From a bacterium (lineage in GTDB: Bacteria > Cyanobacteriota > Vampirovibrionia > Gastranaerophilales > Gastranaerophilaceae), in NCBI GenBank assembly GCA_017559905.1, contig JAFYQF010000024.1, positions 33,731-97,730 of the forward strand: 64,000 nucleotides of DNA. The letters are read 5' to 3'. Shown in pieces: positions 46,394 to 56,050 of this stretch. A program made the position numbers and the translations under genes. The notes beneath the pieces are model-generated. The model saw only the letters and a list, made by a program, of their open reading frames with translations, did not search any database and had not been told where the DNA came from. Each line of letters begins with the position of its first letter. Within the stretch, counting starts at the first letter, position 1.

Positions 46394-47857
46394 TTAAATA
46401 TTTGCAAGTTTTTTGTAATAATCATTCGCTTGCTCAAATTTGTAAGCAGCATTTAACAATCTGCACTCTTGCAATTGAGGAGCCAGAATTTGTAAACCAA
46501 TTGGCATACCGTCTTTGTCAAAACCAGCAGGTACACTCATACCAGGGATACCAGCAAGGTTTGCAGATATTGTTGCGATGTCAGTCAAATACATTGACAA
46601 TGGATCTGATGATTTTGCGCCAAGCTCAAATGCTGTGTTTGGACAAGTTGGCGAAATTAAAATATCCACTTTTTTGAATGCTTCTACAAAGTCTTGAGTA
46701 ACTAAAGCTCTCATTTGTTGAGCTTTTTTGTAATAAGCATCATAATATCCAGATGATAATGCATAAGTACCAAGCATTATACGGCGTTTAACTTCTGGAC
46801 CAAATCCTTCTGCACGTGTTTTTGTATACATTTCCATCAAGTTTTTAGCATCTGGAGTTCTGTAACCATATTTTACGCCATCAAATCTTGCCAAGTTTGA
46901 AGAACATTCTGCAGTCGCCAAAATATAATAAATACCAATTGAATGTTTCAAGTTTGGTAGAGAAATCTCAACGATTTCAGCACCAAGTTTTTTGTAATCA
47001 TCAATTGCTTTTTGCATAGCTTTTGCAACATCTTCTGACAAACCTTCAGTCATAAGTTCTTTGATTACACCAACTTTTAAACCTTTAATATCATTATTCA
47101 AATGAGCAGAATAATTTTCAACAGGAAGATTTAATGAAGTTGAATCTTTTGCATCATATCCTGAAATAACTTCCAAAAGATTTGCTGTATCTTCAACAGT
47201 TCTTGCAAAAGGTCCAATTTGGTCTAATGATGACGCAAAAGCAATCAAACCATATCTTGAAACTCTACCGTATGTAGGTTTCATACCAACAATACCACAG
47301 AATGATGCTGGAAGACGGATAGAACCACCAGTATCTGAACCTAATGCCAAAGTTGCTTCGCAAGCAGAAACTGCAGCCGCAGAACCACCTGAAGAACCAC
47401 CTGGAACTTTTTTCAAATCCCATGGGTTGTGAACTTTTTTAAATGCAGAGTTTTCATTTGAAGAACCCATAGCAAACTCATCTAAATTAGCTTTACCAAC
47501 AATTGGAACCAAATTGTTTAACAATTTGTCAGTAACAGTTGCATTGAACGGAGAAACAAAGTTTTCCAAAATTTTTGATGACGCAGTTGTTTTAGAACCT
47601 ATCATGTTCATATTATCTTTCAATGCAAGTGGTACACCTGCCAACAATGGTAATTCTTCACCTTTAGCAATTTTTTCGTCAACTTTTTTTGCAGTTTCTA
47701 ATGCAGCTTCTTTAGTCAAAGAATTGAATGCACCAAGTTTATCATCAACTTCTGCAATTCTTGCAAACGCAGCATTAGCTAATTCAATAGCTGAAACTTC
47801 TTTATTTTTAAGAGCTTTGCTTTGCTCTGTAGCTGATTTTTTTAAAAGCTCGTTCAT
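46394..47857 (-). CDS. gatA: Aspartyl/glutamyl-tRNA amidotransferase subunit A
   Basis: A 487-residue amidase-signature subunit of GatCAB, which releases ammonia from glutamine to turn Glu-tRNA-Gln and Asp-tRNA-Asn into Gln- and Asn-tRNA. The Lys80-Ser155-Ser179 triad lies in ALKDNMNM, GGSSGGSAAA and SDTGGSIRLP. Other conserved blocks include MKPTYGRVSRYGLIAFASSLDQIGP. AAGGAG lies 6 nt before the ATG. gatB and gatC are not linked. It follows the zinc-ribbon ATPase gene by 92 nt. Confidence 0.97.
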   Translation of the reverse strand: MNELLKKSATEQSKALKNKEVSAIELANAAFARIAEVDDKLGAFNSLTKEAALETAKKVDEKIAKGEELPLLAGVPLALKDNMNMIGSKTTASSKILENFVSPFNATVTDKLLNNLVPIVGKANLDEFAMGSSNENSAFKKVHNPWDLKKVPGGSSGGSAAAVSACEATLALGSDTGGSIRLPASFCGIVGMKPTYGRVSRYGLIAFASSLDQIGPFARTVEDTANLLEVISGYDAKDSTSLNLPVENYSAHLNNDIKGLKVGVIKELMTEGLSEDVAKAMQKAIDDYKKLGAEIVEISLPNLKHSIGIYYILATAECSSNLARFDGVKYGYRTPDAKNLMEMYTKTRAEGFGPEVKRRIMLGTYALSSGYYDAYYKKAQQMRALVTQDFVEAFKKVDILISPTCPNTAFELGAKSSDPLSMYLTDIATISANLAGIPGMSVPAGFDKDGMPIGLQILAPQLQECRLLNAAYKFEQANDYYKKLANI

Positions 47858-47949
47858 TTGTTTCTCCTTAAATTCCTATGATTTTATGGTATGACAAAAA
47901 CAGTACTTTAGCAAGTACAGCTTTACATTCAAATACACAATATTACAAA

Positions 47950-50931
47950 CTATTTTTTAATCTCAACAGAAATTTTGTTCAATTGACAGAAAGTTTTTAA
48001 CACAGCTTTCGCTTTTTGAATATCAGAATGAATGCAATTATTTTTTGTTGTCTTCTTAACTATTTCTGATGCTTTTTCATACATTTTTGCAGCACCAACC
48101 AAATAATCTTTTTGGCGTGAAGATTTTATCAAACCAAGCTCTTGGAAATACTTGCCATATTGCAAATACAATTTTGAAAGCAAATCATCCATACCATATT
48201 TTCTTGCTTCAATAATAGCACTTTCAAGATGCATTTTCGCACTTTCAAAATCTGAAACTGACAAGCTTGCTTTACCCAAAACCATCATCAATAAAACTGC
48301 AAAGAAATGGTTATCAATTTTTGGATTTTGTGCAACATTCAACGCTTGAGATGCAATATCAATAGCCTGATGAGCATCTTCTGCAATTGTTGCATCTGCA
48401 ATCAAATACCAAGTTAACAAAGCACCCAACGCCATTTTTTCTTTAGAAAAATAAGAAATTTGATCTTGATAAATTTCTACCGCTTGAGAAGTCTGCTCAT
48501 TTTCTTTAAATATCAAGCCCAACAAAGATTTCAAAACATTTTTAGTAAAATTATCTTTATTGTTGTTCGCAAACGTTACAACTTGGAATAAATCTTCTTG
48601 TAAACCAGTGTATTTCTTTCTCAAGAAACAGTTGATTATATTGATAAAATTCCAACGGATTACGCACTCGCTAGACATAGCTCTTGATTGGTATACTTTT
48701 TGAATTTCTTCGAGAATTCTTTCGGATTCAGGCAAATCACCTTTCATAGTATTAGCAAAAGCAAGTGCCAATTTTGTCTTACAAATAAACGATTCATCCG
48801 TAACATTGTTACGCTCAATTATGTCAAATAATATTGTCAAAATTTCAAACGAACGAGAATTGCCCTGTATAATCAAAGCATTTGCAAGAACTAAATAAGT
48901 ATTAATCCAAGTTTCAACAATCAAAATCATTGGCAATGTTGGATGAGGCTCATTTTTGCTCAAGAAATCATCAAACGCAGGCATAATTTCGTTATCTATA
49001 AGATTTATAATTTGCCCTGAATTACCAATATTTAAAAGCGCACTCAATTTAGTTGATTTTACAAGCGCAACCTCTAATGCTTTTGCCGAATCCATTTTGC
49101 TCAAAACTTCATCAACACATTCAACTTCACCAAAATAATTTCCTGTTCTACGACAACAACTTGCCATATAACCTAAAAGTTCAATCTCTCTTGGCGTATC
49201 ATTTAAGTTTTTAGCATTTGAAATCGCATCAGGCAAATATTCCATCGCTTCTTGCGGATTAAAATCTGCTAATAATTTCCCTAATCTTTCAGAAATATTG
49301 TATCTGATATTTAGCGTTTCAGTATCATCCATTTCATTTATCAATGCAAGACATTGTTTTTGTGAAATTGCGTATAAATTAGTATCACCGATTGCGGCAG
49401 CTAATCTTGTATTTTTAGTCCAAATATCTAGCGCCAATTTTGGTTGCTTCAAGTTTTGCGCAATAATACCAAGTATAGCTGTTGAATTCATTGTAAAACC
49501 AGACAATGCAGTAAATACTTTCTTGTTAATTTCTGCAAATTTGTCATCAGCCCTAAATTCTTTTGCTACAGTTTCCCACAAATACAAACTCTTGAATCTG
49601 AAATAAATATCATTCATTGGTTCAATAAAGTTTGACTTTTGTAAGCAAGCAACAACATCGCCAAATTCAATATCTCTATATTGGAAAATTTGTTTTATTA
49701 AATTCAAGTTAATCTTGTCACCCAAAATTGTACAACCCATCAAAGTAACATACGCTTTTGGATTATTAATTCTTAAATTTTTCAATCTTAATTTGACAAC
49801 TTCTGCAAACGTTTGTGGAATAACAAAAGCACCACCACCACGTTTGATATATTCATTGTACAAGTTCAAAACCTGTTCAAGATATGCAGGGTTGCCAGAA
49901 CTTATTGCAAAAACTTTTTTCTTTAAAGACTCATCCATTCTTGGGAAATTTTCGTCTTTTTCTTTTGATTCTGCAAACATAAACATCTGTTTTGCATCAA
50001 GCGGGGCAAGATAAACATCTGTATAAATACCTTCTGCTTTCACACCGTGGAAATTGAAAAAGCCTTTTACAGGTTTATGCTCATTATACAAGACAACCAT
50101 TTTTAAGTTATCAAAAATACTATCTTTTTTGATAAATCCATTCAAAAATTCATAAGAAAAACCGTCAATACATTCAAAGTTGTTAACTACAATTACAAAC
50201 TTACTGTATTGAGCAATTTTATCGAAAATTTTGTCAAAAATATCGAAATATTTTGTCTTACTATGCAAAATTGATTCAAAATTTCCGTTTCTTGTTGGAT
50301 ATAAGAAGTTAAACAAATCAAGCACTTCTTCTGGTGTCAAATAAGGAAATTCATTTTGAAAATATTTAGTTGCATCTTTTTTAAACTTGTTGTTATTAAT
50401 ACAGAAATTTGGAAGATTAAACAAATTTAAAATAATATCTTGCAACAAACCACCAGGAGTTAGTTGACTGATAGGAGTACAGTTACCGTACAACCATACA
50501 TACTGTTTATCTCTCAAATTTTGAATTACATGAGAAAGTACAAGCGTTTTTCCTGAACCTTTTGGAGCACTCAACGACATAACCTTTTTGCTCTCTGAAA
50601 GAATACTCTTTACAAGGATATTCATAGCACTCTGTTGAGCAACTTCGTTTTGATTTGTCACATCAAACAGGTTTGGTTGAGATTTGTCCTCTGGTTTAAT
50701 TTTTGGCGGAAAAGGATATTTACATTTTCTACAATTCAATGTGTTCGGAAAGTTCACACTTTTGCACTGCGGACAAATTTTTAAAACTTCTTGACCGCAA
50801 GTTTTGCATTTCAATTCAAAAATACTATTTACAGTGTTACAGTTTTTGCAAACAATCCCTGTTCTTGTTGCACAATAAGGACATTTCAAAGCGTCATCGG
50901 GAATTGTTTTTTTGCAAATGGGACATTTCAT
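47950..50931 (-). CDS. Zinc-ribbon, STAND-like ATPase with helical-repeat tail
   Basis: A 993-residue protein. Residues 3-70 hold three zinc ribbons made of six CxxC knuckles (C3/C6, C17/C20, C28/C31, C42/C45, C53/C56, C67/C70). An AAA/STAND-type P-loop domain follows, with Walker A APKGSGKT (122-129) and a Walker-B-like FVIVVNNFECIDG near 245. About 600 residues of helical, TPR-like repeats make up the rest. The layout resembles AAA_16/MalT-like signalling ATPases, with zinc ribbons replacing the usual effector domain. Translation follows the sigma-like gene by 15 nt, so the pair is probably one unit. Role unknown. Confidence 0.75.
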   Translation of the reverse strand: MKCPICKKTIPDDALKCPYCATRTGIVCKNCNTVNSIFELKCKTCGQEVLKICPQCKSVNFPNTLNCRKCKYPFPPKIKPEDKSQPNLFDVTNQNEVAQQSAMNILVKSILSESKKVMSLSAPKGSGKTLVLSHVIQNLRDKQYVWLYGNCTPISQLTPGGLLQDIILNLFNLPNFCINNNKFKKDATKYFQNEFPYLTPEEVLDLFNFLYPTRNGNFESILHSKTKYFDIFDKIFDKIAQYSKFVIVVNNFECIDGFSYEFLNGFIKKDSIFDNLKMVVLYNEHKPVKGFFNFHGVKAEGIYTDVYLAPLDAKQMFMFAESKEKDENFPRMDESLKKKVFAISSGNPAYLEQVLNLYNEYIKRGGGAFVIPQTFAEVVKLRLKNLRINNPKAYVTLMGCTILGDKINLNLIKQIFQYRDIEFGDVVACLQKSNFIEPMNDIYFRFKSLYLWETVAKEFRADDKFAEINKKVFTALSGFTMNSTAILGIIAQNLKQPKLALDIWTKNTRLAAAIGDTNLYAISQKQCLALINEMDDTETLNIRYNISERLGKLLADFNPQEAMEYLPDAISNAKNLNDTPREIELLGYMASCCRRTGNYFGEVECVDEVLSKMDSAKALEVALVKSTKLSALLNIGNSGQIINLIDNEIMPAFDDFLSKNEPHPTLPMILIVETWINTYLVLANALIIQGNSRSFEILTILFDIIERNNVTDESFICKTKLALAFANTMKGDLPESERILEEIQKVYQSRAMSSECVIRWNFINIINCFLRKKYTGLQEDLFQVVTFANNNKDNFTKNVLKSLLGLIFKENEQTSQAVEIYQDQISYFSKEKMALGALLTWYLIADATIAEDAHQAIDIASQALNVAQNPKIDNHFFAVLLMMVLGKASLSVSDFESAKMHLESAIIEARKYGMDDLLSKLYLQYGKYFQELGLIKSSRQKDYLVGAAKMYEKASEIVKKTTKNNCIHSDIQKAKAVLKTFCQLNKISVEIKK

Positions 50932-50946
50932 TGTTTCTTATCCTGA

Positions 50947-51507
50947 TTAATTAAACGCCTGTTTAATCTTTTCCATTAGCTTAAACAATCTTTTAGAGAT
51001 TTCAGATTGAGATAGACCCATAACTTCTGCAATCTCTTTTTGAGTCATACCATTATCATAACGTAACTTGTATATTTGTAAATAGTTTTTTTCAGGTTCT
51101 TCACTATCAATCTTTGCTAGTGACCTTACAAAAAACTGCAAAAGATCTTTCTTCAGCATAACATCTTCCGGAGAATCTTTTATATCTGCAGGTTCATATA
51201 TAATAGTGGTATTCGCATAATCATTCACCGGAGATTCACTAATAGAAACCTCTTTAACTGGTGTAAAGCCGTCTTTTGTACGGCGAAGTCTTCCCGAATC
51301 CTTCAATACATTAAGGATTGATGTAGTTGCAATTTTCTTAAGATAAGCCTCCAAAGTAGCTTCAGAAGAAATTACCTTGACAATATTCAATGATCTTTTG
51401 CAAGTTTCATTAAAAAAATCGTCATACAAATCTTCGTTGTTAACAAACTTTCGGTCGTTCTTAATTATTCTTTCTATTAAATCTATCTTATCTTGTGTGA
51501 ATTCCAC
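50947..51507 (-). CDS. Sigma-70-family-like factor with region 4 HTH
   Basis: A 186-residue protein. The N-terminal 100 residues resemble a divergent sigma region 2 (YLKKIATTSILNVLKDSGRLRR). The C-terminus is a clear region 4 helix-turn-helix: GMTQKEIAEVMGLSQSEISKRLFKLMEKIK (residues 154-183). A variable acidic linker lies between. It could direct transcription of a small regulon. The start is a GTG at 51507 with AGAGGAT about 12 nt upstream, so the exact start is uncertain. It lies between the giant membrane protein and the zinc-ribbon ATPase; an anti-sigma factor of the usual kind is not seen. Confidence 0.8.
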   Translation of the reverse strand: MEFTQDKIDLIERIIKNDRKFVNNEDLYDDFFNETCKRSLNIVKVISSEATLEAYLKKIATTSILNVLKDSGRLRRTKDGFTPVKEVSISESPVNDYANTTIIYEPADIKDSPEDVMLKKDLLQFFVRSLAKIDSEEPEKNYLQIYKLRYDNGMTQKEIAEVMGLSQSEISKRLFKLMEKIKQAFN

Positions 51508-51547
51508 TATACATTAATCCTCTACAATAATTTAAATTATAGCATAA

Positions 51548-54500
51548 TTAGATATTTATTATAAGCCCTAATTTAAAATTATCCGTAGAAACCTCTCCTG
51601 ATGCGGGTTTTACTACATTAAGTGTATCTTTAACAGTTCGTAACACAATTTCATTTATCTGATCTGAACCGCTACTTTTAATTATCTGAATATTCTCAAT
51701 AACGCCGGTTTTACTGATTACTAGACCTACTTTAATTTGATTTGAGTAAGCAGGTTCTGTGGCAAGTAGTAAATCACTTGACAATCTTAATCTTATACTT
51801 TTACCAGCAATTTGCAAATATTTTTTCACACCATCACTGTAAGAAAGATAATCTGGCACTTCCCAACTAATACTTTTCACTTCTGTATATTCAACAGGAG
51901 TTCCTGAAATAGCAGGTTTTGCGGCTGCAACAGCTTGTTTCTTAACTTCTGCAGGTTTTTGTACAGGTTTAGTAACTGTTTTTGCAGGCTGTGAAGTTGT
52001 TGCTGGTGGAACATTTTCCTTAACAGGTTGAGCAACAGGCGCAGGCGCTTTTTGTGCAGGAGCAGACGCCGGAGCAGGCGCAGGTGCTGGAGTTGCTGAT
52101 TCAGGAGCATTTTTAGCTAATAAATCTTCACTATCAGGAATATTTGGAATTATATCAGGCTCAACTTTTGATAAGTCTGGAGTATCATTTTCAATCGGAT
52201 TAGGCGCCATCAAATCAGCCAATTCGTTATTATTTTTCCACCAGAAAAATCCACCTGCTGACGCTACTAATAACGCAACCAAAGCTGCCCCAACAAGGAT
52301 AAGATTCTTTTTACCACCACTGGGAGCATCTTCATCTTCCATTTGGTATTCTTCTGGCTCATCATCTCCTAACATCTCATCTTCAAGTTTATCAGAATCT
52401 TCATCGCCCTTTGCAAGAGTTGAATTAAATAAAAGCTCTAATTTGTCATCATCATCACCTGTATTAGTTTCAGCAGTTTCATCCTTTTCAATAACTGATA
52501 AAATTTCTGGAGTATCATAATCTTCTGCATCTTGAATTGTTTCAGGAATTTTAATACCTTCAAGCTCAACTGCAGGCTCTGAATCTTCTACAACTTGAGC
52601 ATCTTGAGAAGAATTTTCACCTTCTTCACTGCTCAACAAATCATCTATTTGAGAAATCAATTCACCTGTTGACAATTCTTGAGATTCTTCATATTCAACT
52701 CCACCTATTAGTGAAGCTTTTCCAATATCATTTGCGCTAATATTCCAATCAGCAATAGTTTCTTCTTGTTCTTCTTGAACTTGAGAAGGTTCTTCAAGAA
52801 CAGCCTCAACTGTTCCCACGGATTCTTCAATCACGGGTTCTTCTATAACTATTTCATCCTGCATCATTGCCACAGGTTCTTCAACAACATCATCTAGGAA
52901 CAATTCAGGGTGGTCATCTTCTTCATTGCCTTCAATAGGATCTATGTCAACTGTTGTAAAGTCTTCAGTATTCAACATTGCATCAAGTTCTTTATCCTCG
53001 TCAGAAATCATAACTTCTTCTGGCATAATCATTTTTTCTTCATAAGATTCTTCTACAACATCTTCAACTGCATTCACTGGCATAATTTCGTCAAAACTCA
53101 ATCTTTCAGGTTCTTCAACTTGTAAAGTTTCTTCTTGAATTTCTTCCTGAACTTCTTCTTCAACTTCTTCATCAAATGCCAATTCTTTATTAAAAACTTC
53201 AGTTAACAAACCTTCGTGTTTAATTTGATTAAAAGGATCTTCTTCTTTAGACATTTCTAAAGGTTCAGCCTCACCTGTTAATTCTGAAAAACTTGGAATT
53301 TCAATTTTCTCAAACTCTATACCTTTTGCTTGTTCTTCAATTTTTACAGCATCTTTTTGAGCTTGTTCTTCCTGTGCCAAATCCAAATTATCAAAAGATT
53401 CAAGTTCAATTGATGGTACATCAAGTGTAAGCTCTTCTGATTTCATATCAATATCTTGAACAGGCAAATGTTCCAAATCAACAGTTTCTTGTACAACTTC
53501 GTGGTTTCTAGTTTGAGTAACTTCTACCTCTTTAATATCGTTTAAGTCAATTGCTTCGTTAACTATTTCATCAGCTTGACTACTGCTAAACTCTGTTGAA
53601 AGCTCAATTTCATCAAGGTTTACAGTGTCAGTTGCTAAACTTGTTGAAGAAAAAGTCGGAGCCTCAACTGTCGCCATATCCTCAAAGTTAAAAACATCAC
53701 TTCCAACTTCTATAACAGGTGTATTTTCTTCTTGGATAATTGTAGAAGAATCTTCAACTATATCAACTGAATCTGTAAACTCTACAGTTTCTACATCATT
53801 GGAAATATCACCTAAACTAAAGCTCTCATCTAAAGCTTGGTTTAGCATAGAATCCTCTTCAGATATTTCTTCGCTATCTTCAACGATTTCAAAATCAGCA
53901 ACATCTGAATTCATTTCATTTTGTTCAAATACAAATTCAGACTCAACTGAATCAGATACTTCAGTTTTGAATTCCTCAACATCCAACATTGGTTCAGCAG
54001 CATCAACAGTTTCAGTTTCGGTATACTCAACTATTTCTACTGCATCTTCAATCACAACTTCAACAGACACATCATCAGTTGTTAAATTTTCCACAACAAC
54101 ATCTTCTGCAGTAACAGCTTCAACTTCATCCACAAGTGACATCAAGTCTAATTCTGAAGAATCTTCCTCAACTTCTGATGATGCCAACCCTGGTAGTTCT
54201 CTTTCACTATCAGCAAAAGCATTTGTTCTATCAGATTCTGCAAATATATCTTCGTGAGAATTATTAAAATCTAACAACGCAATAGCCGTAGCAGACGCTG
54301 CATAATCCAAAGTTTTTGGAGTTTCGTTTGTAGGGATAACAACATCTGGAGAACTTTGCGCACCAAAAGCTAACAACTCAAAATTTTCAAACTCAATAAA
54401 TCTGTCTCTTAATTTTGCAGATTTTACAAGACTTTGCAAAAGACGTTTTTTGTCACTTTCTGTAATGTCGTTGTCAACCATTGACAACATCATCATATCA

Positions 54501-55036
54501 GCAGCTTCAATTTCACTTTCGCTCAATTCAACAGAAGATTTTCCCTCGAATCTTGCAATAAATTCTTTTAAGTTTACAGGAGAAGTTAGCTTTTCTTTTT
54601 CAATAAAATAGAAGTTAGAATTTTGGTTGTTTTTGTTGATAAGTTTAGGGTCAAAAAATCCTAAAAATTTCATGTACTTCTTGTCAGAAGACATCAAAAG
54701 CACCAAATAAACATCTGGCAAAATATCGTAGTCAAAATGACTTTTTGGAACAAAAATATAATTTTCATTGAACACAACACGGACATCTATGTGAATATTA
54801 CTCAACATAACATCGGAAATATCCAAATGCTCAAGAATTTTTTGGATACTGTGAATATTAAACATATTTGAAACATCAACATTCTCACTGGCTAAAAATT
54901 TCTTAACCAACTCTGCACCCAAACTATTATAATAAACTCTGTTTTTTACATCTTCTTTTGCAAAATTCTTTGCTGTAATACTCGCATTAATTACGTCTTT
55001 TTCATCAATATAAATTAAAGTGTCTTGCTCTGCCAT
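51548..55036 (-). CDS. Giant acidic membrane protein with TonB-like C-terminus
   Basis: A 1162-residue protein. The N-terminal domain (1-170) reads like the cyanobacterial DUF1822 family (early FAKEDVKNRVYYNSLGAELVKKFL, later FVPKSHFDYDILPDVYLVLL); this is a pattern judgement. Residues 225-905 are extremely acidic, Glu/Val/Asp-rich and probably unfolded. One TM helix (about 912-935, NLILVGAALVALLVASAGG) is followed by a Pro/Ala/Lys-rich stretch and a TonB C-terminal-like domain (VGLVISKTGVIENIQIIKSSGSDQINEIVL). The N-terminal 900 residues would be cytoplasmic. AGGAGGAG precedes the ATG. It is first in the unit with the sigma-like factor. Confidence 0.75.
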   Translation of the reverse strand: MAEQDTLIYIDEKDVINASITAKNFAKEDVKNRVYYNSLGAELVKKFLASENVDVSNMFNIHSIQKILEHLDISDVMLSNIHIDVRVVFNENYIFVPKSHFDYDILPDVYLVLLMSSDKKYMKFLGFFDPKLINKNNQNSNFYFIEKEKLTSPVNLKEFIARFEGKSSVELSESEIEAADMMMLSMVDNDITESDKKRLLQSLVKSAKLRDRFIEFENFELLAFGAQSSPDVVIPTNETPKTLDYAASATAIALLDFNNSHEDIFAESDRTNAFADSERELPGLASSEVEEDSSELDLMSLVDEVEAVTAEDVVVENLTTDDVSVEVVIEDAVEIVEYTETETVDAAEPMLDVEEFKTEVSDSVESEFVFEQNEMNSDVADFEIVEDSEEISEEDSMLNQALDESFSLGDISNDVETVEFTDSVDIVEDSSTIIQEENTPVIEVGSDVFNFEDMATVEAPTFSSTSLATDTVNLDEIELSTEFSSSQADEIVNEAIDLNDIKEVEVTQTRNHEVVQETVDLEHLPVQDIDMKSEELTLDVPSIELESFDNLDLAQEEQAQKDAVKIEEQAKGIEFEKIEIPSFSELTGEAEPLEMSKEEDPFNQIKHEGLLTEVFNKELAFDEEVEEEVQEEIQEETLQVEEPERLSFDEIMPVNAVEDVVEESYEEKMIMPEEVMISDEDKELDAMLNTEDFTTVDIDPIEGNEEDDHPELFLDDVVEEPVAMMQDEIVIEEPVIEESVGTVEAVLEEPSQVQEEQEETIADWNISANDIGKASLIGGVEYEESQELSTGELISQIDDLLSSEEGENSSQDAQVVEDSEPAVELEGIKIPETIQDAEDYDTPEILSVIEKDETAETNTGDDDDKLELLFNSTLAKGDEDSDKLEDEMLGDDEPEEYQMEDEDAPSGGKKNLILVGAALVALLVASAGGFFWWKNNNELADLMAPNPIENDTPDLSKVEPDIIPNIPDSEDLLAKNAPESATPAPAPAPASAPAQKAPAPVAQPVKENVPPATTSQPAKTVTKPVQKPAEVKKQAVAAAKPAISGTPVEYTEVKSISWEVPDYLSYSDGVKKYLQIAGKSIRLRLSSDLLLATEPAYSNQIKVGLVISKTGVIENIQIIKSSGSDQINEIVLRTVKDTLNVVKPASGEVSTDNFKLGLIINI

Positions 55037-55223
55037 ACCTAAATTCTCCTCCTACTACTCTATTAGATGACACGAGATTTGAAAATATTCCAAAATTTTT
55101 GTAAACTTTTGTAACAAAAATTGCAAAAAACATCTTTTTTAAGACAAAATTAAATATGTTCTAGTTTTTATTTTAGTGTTAGTAATCAAATAAATGTGTG
55201 TAAAGTGTATAGGAGGTTTTCTC

Positions 55224-55733
55224 ATGATAAAAGCTGTATCTAGCGTAAGTTTTAAAGGCGAAAACGATAAAGACATGAGTTCTTTAATCAATTCACCAGG
55301 CAAATTTTCTTCAGCACCAGCGGCAACAACTCAAGCACCTGCTGCTGACAAAGTAGAATTTTCAACAGACAAAAAAGAGAAAAATAATACAGGTTTAGTC
55401 ATTGGCGGAACACTTGCAACATTAGCAGCGCTTTGGATTGGTTTAGGTATCGCAGTTGGTAAAGGCAAAATGGATAGCTGGAAATTAGCTGAAGGTCAAG
55501 AAGGCTGGGGCGCTAAATTAAAAGATTATGTATACAAATTCGGTGAATCTGCAAATAAAGCTTACGATGCTACTCTTGGCAAATGGTTTGGCAAAAAAGC
55601 AGATGATGCAGCTAAAGTTGGTGATGATGCAGCAAAAGCTGGTGATGATGCAGCGAAAGCTGGTAATGACGCAGCTAAAGTTGGTGACGACGCAGCTAAA
55701 GTTGGTGAAGATGCTCCAAAAAGCGAAGGTTAA
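55224..55733 (+). CDS. Small single-pass protein with FKG motif and Ala/Asp repeats
   Basis: A 169-residue protein. It starts MIKAVSSVSFKGEND, carries a polar Ala/Thr linker, one TM helix (56-79, TGLVIGGTLATLAALWIGLG), a short soluble part, and a C-terminal run of five to six 7-residue repeats of the type DDAAKVG/DDAAKAG. The ATG at 55224 has AGGAGG at 8-nt spacing; an in-frame extension to 55194 is less likely. The N-terminal VSFKG recalls SAFKG in the protein at 20915. Function unknown. Confidence 0.7.
   Translation: MIKAVSSVSFKGENDKDMSSLINSPGKFSSAPAATTQAPAADKVEFSTDKKEKNNTGLVIGGTLATLAALWIGLGIAVGKGKMDSWKLAEGQEGWGAKLKDYVYKFGESANKAYDATLGKWFGKKADDAAKVGDDAAKAGDDAAKAGNDAAKVGDDAAKVGEDAPKSEG
55596..55716 (+). 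repeat. 21-bp tandem repeats at the end of the small membrane protein gene
   Basis: Five to six units of about 21 bp of the form GATGATGCAGCTAAAGTTGG, slightly diverged and in frame, encode DDAAK(V/A)G repeats. The array probably expands and contracts. Confidence 0.8.
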
Positions 55734-55761
55734 TCTCAAAAAGTATTTAAATGAACAAAAT

Positions 55762-55793
55762 AAAAATCCACTCATAATGAGTGGATTTTTTTC
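55762..55793 (+). terminator. Rho-independent terminator of the small membrane protein gene
   Basis: AAAAATCCACTC pairs with GAGTGGATTTTT (55762-55790) around a short A/T loop; more T follows. Confidence 0.88.
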
Positions 55794-55837
55794 ATGGGAA
55801 TAACAAGTGGCTTCTACCATTCTAAAGTACAAGTATT

Positions 55838-56022
55838 AAAGAATCTCTTTTACTTAAGATCCTTCACTCTCGTTCAGGATGACAGATGTCGACACAGTTC
55901 TATTCGCCCATGTCATTCTGATGAGCGTATGCGAAGAAGAATCTCTCACTCTGTCATTCTGAAGCACAAAGCGATGAAGAATTTCTATTATTTGATATCA
56001 TTTACTCTCGTTCAGGATGACC
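55838..56022. repeat. Dispersed palindromic repeat cluster near hemW
   Basis: Three units: a two-armed but 5'-truncated copy ending CGTTCAGGATGACA (55838-55884), a single arm starting TGTCATTCTGA with core TGAGCGTATGCGA (55910-55946), and a two-armed copy at 55952-56022 (TGTCATTCTGA ... TTCAGGATGAC). It sits between the terminator at 55762 and the 3' end of hemW, and fills most of the 317-bp gap. Confidence 0.8.
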
Positions 56023-56050
56023 GAGAAATCATTCATTATAATAGGGCTGT

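Noticed and set aside
53625..54257. A 210-codon open frame antisense to the giant acidic protein gene, very rich in Ser and Thr
   Set aside because: Its composition is what the complement of Glu/Asp/Val-rich codons yields; it has no ribosome-binding site and no recognisable domain.
55596..55716. Short direct repeats considered as a CRISPR array
   Set aside because: They are 21-bp in-frame coding units with no spacers, and no cas gene is near.
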